Positions 36,485-46,771 of a stretch of DNA of 46,771 nt are shown here, piece after piece (the first letter of the stretch is position 1; every line of letters starts with the position of its first letter). A model generated the notes under the pieces. It did no database searches and was not told the DNA's origin. It saw nothing but the letters and a program-made list of their open reading frames with translations. Source of the stretch: Roseicyclus sp. (GTDB lineage Bacteria; Pseudomonadota; Alphaproteobacteria; Rhodobacterales; Rhodobacteraceae); assembly GCA_018401965.1 (NCBI GenBank), contig JAGYJU010000004.1, positions 1 through 46,771 of the forward strand, written 5' to 3'. The translations under genes were made by a program, and so were the position numbers.

Positions 36485-38608
36485 TCATGCGTATTTCGAC
36501 TGGATCTCGTCCGAGATGTTCTGCGGAACCGGCTCGTAATGGTCGAACAACATCGTGAACTGCGCGCGGCCCGAGGTCATGGACCGCAGCGTGTTGATGT
36601 AGCCGAACATGTTGGCCAGCGGCACGAAGGCGTTGATGACATTCGCGTTGCCGCGACCCTCTTGGCCCGTCACCTGACCGCGACGCGAGGTCAGGTCACC
36701 GATCACACCACCGGTGTAATCTTCGGGCGTCACCACTTCGACCTTCATGATCGGTTCCAGCAGCTTTGCACCGGCCTTTTTCAGACCTTCGCGCATGCCC
36801 ATGCGGGATGCGATTTCAAAGGCCAGAACCGAGGAGTCGACATCGTGGTACTTGCCGTCGATCAGCGCCACCTTAAAGTCGATCACCGGGAAGCCAGCCA
36901 GGGGACCGCTGTCCATGACGGACTTGATGCCCTTTTCGACGCCGGGGATGTATTCCTTGGGGACCGTGCCGCCGACGATACGGCTCTCGAAGGAATAGCC
37001 TTCGCCCGGTTCGGTCGGCGAGATTTCCAGCTTGACCTCTGCGAACTGACCCGAGCCACCCGACTGCTTCTTGTGGGTGTAGGTGTGTTCGATCTTTTGG
37101 CTGATCGTTTCACGATAGGCCACCTGCGGCGCACCGATATTGGCCTCGACCTTGAATTCCCGCTTGAGGCGGTCGACCAGGATGTCGAGGTGCAATTCGC
37201 CCATGCCACGCATGATGGTCTGGCCGGATTCAATATCGGTTTCGACGCGGAACGACGGATCTTCGGCGGCAAGCCGCTGCAGGCCCATCGACATCTTTTC
37301 CTGGTCGGCCTTGGTCTTGGGTTCGATCGCGATCTCGATCACCGGATCGGGGAAGGTCATCGTTTCCAGAACCACGGGATGGGCCGGATCACACAGCGTG
37401 TCGCCGGTGGTGGTGTCCTTGAGACCCGCCAGCGCGATGATGTCGCCGGCAAATGCCTCGGCGATTTCTTCTTGCTTGTTGGCGTGCATCATCACCATGC
37501 GGCCGATGCGTTCGCGCTTGCCCTTGGTCGAGTTCAGAAGCTGGTCGCCCTTCTTCATCTGGCCCGAGTAGATCCGGGTGAAGGTGAGCGTGCCCATGAA
37601 GGGGTCGTTCATGATCTTGAACGCCAGACCGGCGAAGGGCTGTGCATCTTCTGCCGAGCGCGCGATGTTGCGGGTTTCCGTCTCGTCGCCCGGTGCAAAG
37701 CCCAAATAGGCAGGCACATCAAGCGGACCGGGAAGGTAATCGACCACGGCGTTGAGAAGCGGCTGAACACCCTTGTTCTTGAAGGCAGAGCCGCCAAGGA
37801 CAGGCACGAAGGTCATCGACAAGCAACCCTTGCGGATCAGCTTGCGCAGCGCCGGGACGTCGGGCTCTTGGCCTTCGAGATAGGCCTCCATCGCCGCGTC
37901 ATCCATTTCGACCGCATTCTCGATCAGAACGGAGCGCCACTCATCCGCCAGATCCTTGAGATCGTCGCGGATCGGCTGGCGCACCCAAGATGCGCCCAGG
38001 TCTTCACCCTCCCAGACCCATTCTTCCATGGTCACGAGATCGACGATGCCTTCCAGCTGATCCTCGGCACCGATCGGGAAGTTGATCGGAACGGGCGTCG
38101 CACCGGTGCGATCCTTGATCATCTTCACGCATTTGAAGAAATCGGCGCCGATCTTGTCCATCTTGTTGACAAAGACCATGCGCGGCACCTTGTAGCGGTC
38201 AGCCTGACGCCACACGGTTTCGGTCTGCGGCTCGACACCGGCGTTGGCGTCGAGCAGAGCGACCGCGCCGTCGAGAACCGCCAGCGAACGCTCGACTTCG
38301 ATGGTGAAGTCCACGTGGCCGGGGGTGTCGATGATGTTGAAGCGCACCTTGGTATCCGAGGTGCCTTCGGCGGTCGGGTCTTCTTGCCACTGCCAGAAGG
38401 TCGTGGTCGCAGCAGAGGTGATGGTGATCCCGCGCTCTTGCTCTTGCTCCATCCAGTCCATGGTGGCCGCGCCATCATGAACTTCGCCGATCTTATGCGA
38501 ACGGCCGGTGTAGTAGAGAATGCGCTCGGTCGTTGTTGTTTTGCCGGCGTCGATATGCGCCATGATGCCGAAATTGCGGTAGCGCTCGAGCGGATAGTCG
38601 CGTGCCAT
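36485..38608 (-). CDS. fusA: Translation elongation factor G
   Basis: 707 residues. GTPase motifs AHIDAGKT (17-24), [13 protein letters not shown]; then domain II ([13 protein letters not shown]), domain III ([24 protein letters not shown]), domain IV ([24 protein letters not shown]) and domain V ([23 protein letters not shown]). It drives translocation. It is in the usual str order between rpsG and tuf, with a 66-base gap to rpsG and a repeat pair before tuf. No damage seen in this gene. Confidence 0.98.
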   Translation of the reverse strand: MARDYPLERYRNFGIMAHIDAGKTTTTERILYYTGRSHKIGEVHDGAATMDWMEQEQERGITITSAATTTFWQWQEDPTAEGTSDTKVRFNIIDTPGHVDFTIEVERSLAVLDGAVALLDANAGVEPQTETVWRQADRYKVPRMVFVNKMDKIGADFFKCVKMIKDRTGATPVPINFPIGAEDQLEGIVDLVTMEEWVWEGEDLGASWVRQPIRDDLKDLADEWRSVLIENAVEMDDAAMEAYLEGQEPDVPALRKLIRKGCLSMTFVPVLGGSAFKNKGVQPLLNAVVDYLPGPLDVPAYLGFAPGDETETRNIARSAEDAQPFAGLAFKIMNDPFMGTLTFTRIYSGQMKKGDQLLNSTKGKRERIGRMVMMHANKQEEIAEAFAGDIIALAGLKDTTTGDTLCDPAHPVVLETMTFPDPVIEIAIEPKTKADQEKMSMGLQRLAAEDPSFRVETDIESGQTIMRGMGELHLDILVDRLKREFKVEANIGAPQVAYRETISQKIEHTYTHKKQSGGSGQFAEVKLEISPTEPGEGYSFESRIVGGTVPKEYIPGVEKGIKSVMDSGPLAGFPVIDFKVALIDGKYHDVDSSVLAFEIASRMGMREGLKKAGAKLLEPIMKVEVVTPEDYTGGVIGDLTSRRGQVTGQEGRGNANVINAFVPLANMFGYINTLRSMTSGRAQFTMLFDHYEPVPQNISDEIQSKYA

Positions 38609-38646
38609 GGGGGAGGTCCTCAGGCTTGGGTTACATGTCGGAAGGA

Positions 38647-38665
38647 CGGCCCCCGGATGGGGCCG
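38647..38665 (-). promoter_or_regulatory. Hairpin in the rpsG-fusA gap
   Basis: CGGCCCC (38647-38653), five bases, GGGGCCG (38659-38665): a 7-bp GC stem ten bases after the rpsG stop, with no U-run. Confidence 0.45.
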
Positions 38666-38674
38666 CCTATTGAA

Positions 38675-39530
<856 letters not shown>

Positions 39531-39738
39531 TCGGTTCCCCGTCTTGCTCTCTCATGTCGGCGGCATTTCCACGCGATGCGCGAAAACACCAAAGCCGCAA
39601 GCATCCCTTCCCTACCTGGAGGACGCTGCGGTGGAAGTTCCAGAGGATCGGGGCACATCAAACGGCCCGGATCATGACCACTACAATTCTATGTCGGGCA
39701 GGGCGCAGACCTATGGTCACGCATGCCAAGTGAAGCGG

Positions 39739-39767
39739 CGTATAGGGGGAGTCGCCGGGGGTGTCAA
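39739..39767 (-). promoter_or_regulatory. Strong sigma70-like promoter of the str operon
   Basis: Minus strand: consensus TTGACA (39767-39762), 17 bases, TATACG (39744-39739). Transcription would begin near 39732, about 200 bases before rpsL, leaving a long leader. I could not identify a specific regulatory structure in that leader. Confidence 0.7.
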
Positions 39768-39798
39768 CCGCGGCACGGCCAAGTGGCGCGGGCATCGC

Positions 39799-40641
39799 CT
39801 AACGATGCGACAAGGACGACCATGCCGCCCGAAACGCGGCGATATCAACCCCGAAACGGCGGTGCAGGATGGCAGGCATTTCGGCATCCGCCACAGGCAC
39901 CGACGCGGCGGCGGCAAAAGGTGTGAGCGCGTCATTGGTGGCGTGATCGCCGCGAATGAACATCACCGTATCGGTCAGGTTCACGAAGGGCACGCGCTGC
40001 CATATCTTGTGATGCGGGAAATCCATCACGATGGCCGGATCGTCGGGGCGCAGGTAGATCGCCAGGCCCGCAGACCAGCAATGGGTCAGCAGGGTATGGG
40101 TTTCGATGCGACCATCCGCATGGGCCTGCATCACGATGCCCCGCCCATGGTCCAGCGCGATACGCCCGTTCGGCCCGGCAAGCCGCGCCAGTTTCGGCCC
40201 GTTGCGGCGCAGCTGCGCGACATAGTCGACGGCAACTGCATCGTCATCGTCCAGCCGGAATTCCGCCACCATGGCGCGGGATCGGTCGCGCCCCGCCAGC
40301 AACACATCGCGACAGATGGCCCGATGGTCTTCAGGCGCGCGCCAATGCGGCACGATCTGCGGCACCGCTGCAATCAGCGCCTCGACCCTGGCGCGCCACG
40401 GGTTCGGGAAATCTTCGCCAAGGACAAGGTGCAGGGTGAAATCTGGGTCGGTCTGCCGCGCCAGCCCCGGCAAGCCGATATGTTCGAACCACAGACAGCG
40501 CGCATCCAGCCGGGCCGGGGCATAAAGCGCCGCGCGCCGATCCGACAGGCTGTCGTGGTATTTCTTGAACCCGCCGGTGCAGGGAAGCGAAAAACGGCAC
40601 AGGCCCTGCACCTGCACGCCCTGTGCCGCCGCTTCAGCCAT
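39799..40641 (-). CDS. Putative rhamnosyl/glycosyltransferase (copy 1)
   Basis: 280 residues from MAEAAAQGVQVQGLCRFSL. It has GLCRFS near the N-terminus, QTDPDFTLHLVLGE (64-77), and the acidic FRLDDDDAVAVDY (128-140), whose aspartates suit metal and nucleotide-sugar binding. The layout agrees with the putative rhamnosyl transferase family (PF11316). A second gene of the same type at 41563 shares these motifs nearly word for word. The start was placed at ATG 40641, which overlaps the transporter stop by eight bases. Acceptor and sugar are unknown; surface polysaccharide is the usual guess. Confidence 0.8.
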   Translation of the reverse strand: MAEAAAQGVQVQGLCRFSLPCTGGFKKYHDSLSDRRAALYAPARLDARCLWFEHIGLPGLARQTDPDFTLHLVLGEDFPNPWRARVEALIAAVPQIVPHWRAPEDHRAICRDVLLAGRDRSRAMVAEFRLDDDDAVAVDYVAQLRRNGPKLARLAGPNGRIALDHGRGIVMQAHADGRIETHTLLTHCWSAGLAIYLRPDDPAIVMDFPHHKIWQRVPFVNLTDTVMFIRGDHATNDALTPFAAAASVPVADAEMPAILHRRFGVDIAAFRAAWSSLSHR

Positions 40642-41566
40642 GGGGCGGTGTGCTTGGGGTGATCCCGGCGCGGGCGGCGGCACGCGCGGCGGCGCGCGTC
40701 ACCATCCGTTCGCGCAACAGGGTAAAGACGCCGGTGGCCATGACGATGGCCGCCCCGGTCAGCGCCAATGCATTCGGGAATTCATCGAACACGACCAGCC
40801 CGAGGATAAGCGCGAACACCAGCGACGTGTAGCGGAACGGCGAAACGACGCTGACATCCCCGATGCGCATCACCATGATGCCGAACACATAGCCACCGAT
40901 GATCAACACCGACGCCGCAAAGATCAACGCCGCCTCATAGACGCCCAGGGCCACCCAGGGTGTGAAGAGGGACGCGATGCCGCCAAACAAACAGACCGCC
41001 GCCGCTGTCAGAACCGCAACGGTCATCGATGGCACCGAGGGGCTGAAGGCGCGGGTCAGCAGATCGCGGGCGGTGATGATCACCACGGCCAAAAGCGCCA
41101 GCAAGGACCAGCTGTTGAACCCGTCGGTTCCCGGCTGCACGATCAGCATCACCCCGGCAAAGCCGACCGCGATGGCAGTCCAGCGGCGCCAGCCCACGGG
41201 GTCGCGGAAAAACAGGGCTGCCCCCAAGGTCACCAACAAGGGCAGCGCCGCAAGGATCGCGGTGGCATTGGCAATCGCCATGTTGGTCAAGGCCAGTAGA
41301 AAGGCCACCATCGCCCCCACCTCGGCCAGGGTGCGCCCGATGACCAGGGGCCGGTCGCGGCGCGGCATGGCAAACCGCAGGCCGGTTGTCAGATGCACCG
41401 TGACCGCAAGCAGGATCGTGGTGCCAAGCCCGCGCAAGAACACGATCTGGAACAAGGGCACCGTTTCCGCCGCCAGCTTGACGCAAGCGTCATTCAGCGT
41501 GAAGGCCGCCATGGACAGCGTCATGTAAAGCGCCCCCCGCAAATTGGGGCTAAGGGGCGCGGTCAT
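40634..41566 (-). CDS. EamA/DMT-family transporter
   Basis: 310 residues with ten predicted membrane segments in two repeated halves, the drug/metabolite transporter layout. Family markers: TLNDACVKLAAETVPLFQIVFLRGLG in the first half, IANATAILAALPLLVTLGAALFFRDPVGWRRWTAI, and RIGDVSVVSPFRYTSLVFALILGLVVFDEFP in the second half. Substrate cannot be inferred. Both ends overlap the two glycosyltransferase genes, so the three form one translationally coupled unit. Other possibilities include sugar-nucleotide or polar metabolite export. Confidence 0.88.
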   Translation of the reverse strand: MTAPLSPNLRGALYMTLSMAAFTLNDACVKLAAETVPLFQIVFLRGLGTTILLAVTVHLTTGLRFAMPRRDRPLVIGRTLAEVGAMVAFLLALTNMAIANATAILAALPLLVTLGAALFFRDPVGWRRWTAIAVGFAGVMLIVQPGTDGFNSWSLLALLAVVIITARDLLTRAFSPSVPSMTVAVLTAAAVCLFGGIASLFTPWVALGVYEAALIFAASVLIIGGYVFGIMVMRIGDVSVVSPFRYTSLVFALILGLVVFDEFPNALALTGAAIVMATGVFTLLRERMVTRAAARAAARAGITPSTPPHG

Positions 41567-42411
41567 GTCTGGGCTTCCATCAACTGTTCGATGAGCGGCA
41601 GCAACTTGCGCGGCGACAGCCCGAACCGGTCGCGCATCAGCTTGCGCGCCAGTGTCGCTTGCATGGCCTGCGCCTCGGGCGGAATGGCCCGGTCGCTGTC
41701 GTTATGGCCATGCAGGGTGCGCAGGAACATGTGATCGGTTGGATCGATCCAGCACCGCACCTGGCTGGCCAGTTTCCGGTGGTTCCAGCGATAGATATTC
41801 GTCATCGCATCCGGCGTGGTGATCATCGCGGAGGCAAGGCCCAGCGGTTCCTTTTCCGCGAAATCCCAGAACTGGTCGGCGTTCTGCCGCATCATGTCCC
41901 AGTAGATGCCACGGTGGAAACAGATCGCCACCGGGGTTTGCGCATCGGCCCACCCCAGTGTCAGCAATTGATCGGCAATCCTACGGGTCTTTGCGATGTA
42001 ATCGACCGCCACCGCGTCATCATCATCGATGCGAAACCCGGTGATATAGGTCGCCGTGCCGTTCCAGCCCCGGCGAAAGGCCCGGCGCGTTGAATTCAAC
42101 GGCCCCGCCGCTTCCAGCGTGCAGACCTCGAGGAACGGGTATTGCTCGGCCAATTCCTTCAGCCGCTTGCGCCAGCGAAACGGCATCGTGTCCCCGACAA
42201 GGGCCACAAGGCGGAAATCAGGATCGGTTTGCGCGGCGAGCGACGGCAAACAGATATTTTCGAAATAGGCGAAACGGCGCAGCATCCGGGGCACGGCATA
42301 GAGAAGTTCAGCCGCGATATCCGGGCCATGTTTCTGCGTCATGAACCCGCCATCCCCAAGATAGGAAAAGCGGCACAGGCCGATGATCTGATTGTCGCTG
42401 CGTGGGGTCAT
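41563..42411 (-). CDS. Putative rhamnosyl/glycosyltransferase (copy 2)
   Basis: 282 residues from MTPRSDNQIIGLCRFSYLGDGG. QTDPDFRLVALVGD (61-74) and FRIDDDDAVAVDYIAKTRR (126-144) match copy 1 at 39799, so the two are paralogues. It starts the three-gene unit; ATG 42411 is used (a TTG two codons earlier is possible). The gene lies between the rpoC terminator and the transporter. No strong promoter is visible in the 90-base gap to the terminator. Confidence 0.82.
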   Translation of the reverse strand: MTPRSDNQIIGLCRFSYLGDGGFMTQKHGPDIAAELLYAVPRMLRRFAYFENICLPSLAAQTDPDFRLVALVGDTMPFRWRKRLKELAEQYPFLEVCTLEAAGPLNSTRRAFRRGWNGTATYITGFRIDDDDAVAVDYIAKTRRIADQLLTLGWADAQTPVAICFHRGIYWDMMRQNADQFWDFAEKEPLGLASAMITTPDAMTNIYRWNHRKLASQVRCWIDPTDHMFLRTLHGHNDSDRAIPPEAQAMQATLARKLMRDRFGLSPRKLLPLIEQLMEAQT

Positions 42412-42502
42412 GGCCAATGTCTATTGCCCGATTTGGGCAGAGGTTAGGCGAAAGCCGGACGGAACGGAACAGACGAAGCATCACGCCCCTGCCCGCAACG
42501 CG

Positions 42503-42533
42503 AAAACGCCCCACCGGATCGGCGGGGCGTTTT
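42503..42533 (-). terminator. Terminator after rpoC
   Basis: Minus strand: AAAACGCCCC with a GC extension and one mismatch (42533-42521) pairs with the mirror arm (42515-42503), closing a five-base loop and ending in TTTT. It lies 28 bases after the rpoC stop. Confidence 0.8.
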
Positions 42534-42561
42534 GCATGGCCTTGCAACGGGTGCGGCGGGA

Positions 42562-46771
<4,210 letters not shown>

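Overview
The window is about 47 kb of GC-rich chromosomal DNA from an alphaproteobacterium, most likely of the Rhodobacterales (Roseobacter group). The evidence is the gene order rpmH-rnpA-yidD / ttcA-yidC-MOSC-engB-argB, the Bzt-type acidic/amide amino-acid ABC transporter, the ATP12 chaperone gene, a LuxR/LuxI pair of Rhodobacteraceae type, and a merged str-S10-spc-alpha ribosomal superoperon. I see no tRNA, rRNA, insertion sequence, prophage or CRISPR array.

Layout. 1-1.4 kb: the end of a TVP38/TMEM64-type membrane gene (minus), then rpmH, rnpA and yidD (plus). 1.4-8.5 kb: a DUF3833 lipoprotein (minus), ttcA, yidC, a MOSC protein, engB, argB, a two-cluster ferredoxin-like protein and a SixA-like phosphatase (plus). 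This block joins ribosome and tRNA maturation with membrane-protein insertion. 8.5-13.4 kb (minus): bztABCD, an amino-acid uptake operon. 13.4-18.9 kb (minus): luxR-luxI-rarA-crcB-RluA-HAD-ATP12, mostly with ATGA overlaps, so quorum-sensing genes head a housekeeping run. 19.2-39.5 kb (minus): rpsL-rpsG-fusA-tuf, rpsJ-rplC-rplD-rplW-rplB-rpsS-rplV-rpsC-rplP, a TIGR02466-type putative 2-oxoglutarate oxygenase, rpmC-rpsQ-rplN-rplX-rplE-rpsN-rpsH-rplF-rplR-rpsE-rpmD, rplO-secY-adk, then rpsM-rpsK-rpoA-rplQ. 39.8-42.4 kb (minus): a three-gene cassette of two related glycosyltransferases flanking an EamA-type transporter, lying between rpoC and rpsL. 42.6 kb to the end: rpoC (minus), cut by the window edge seven or so codons short of its start.

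Three themes stand out beyond ordinary annotation. First, at least twelve single-base indels, nearly all in G/C homopolymers, break or garble eight genes, six of them normally essential (rpmH, rnpA, rplF, rplP, rpsC, tuf). They are almost certainly sequencing or assembly errors; correcting them restores family-typical lengths. Second, the ribosomal superoperon is divided into several transcription units by visible terminators and sigma70-like promoters, and four of its junctions carry REP/BIME-like palindromic repeats. Third, a putative 2OG-Fe(II) oxygenase gene lies directly downstream of rplP (L16). L16 is a known oxygenase substrate in E. coli, which makes this the most interesting functional lead, though it is a hypothesis only.
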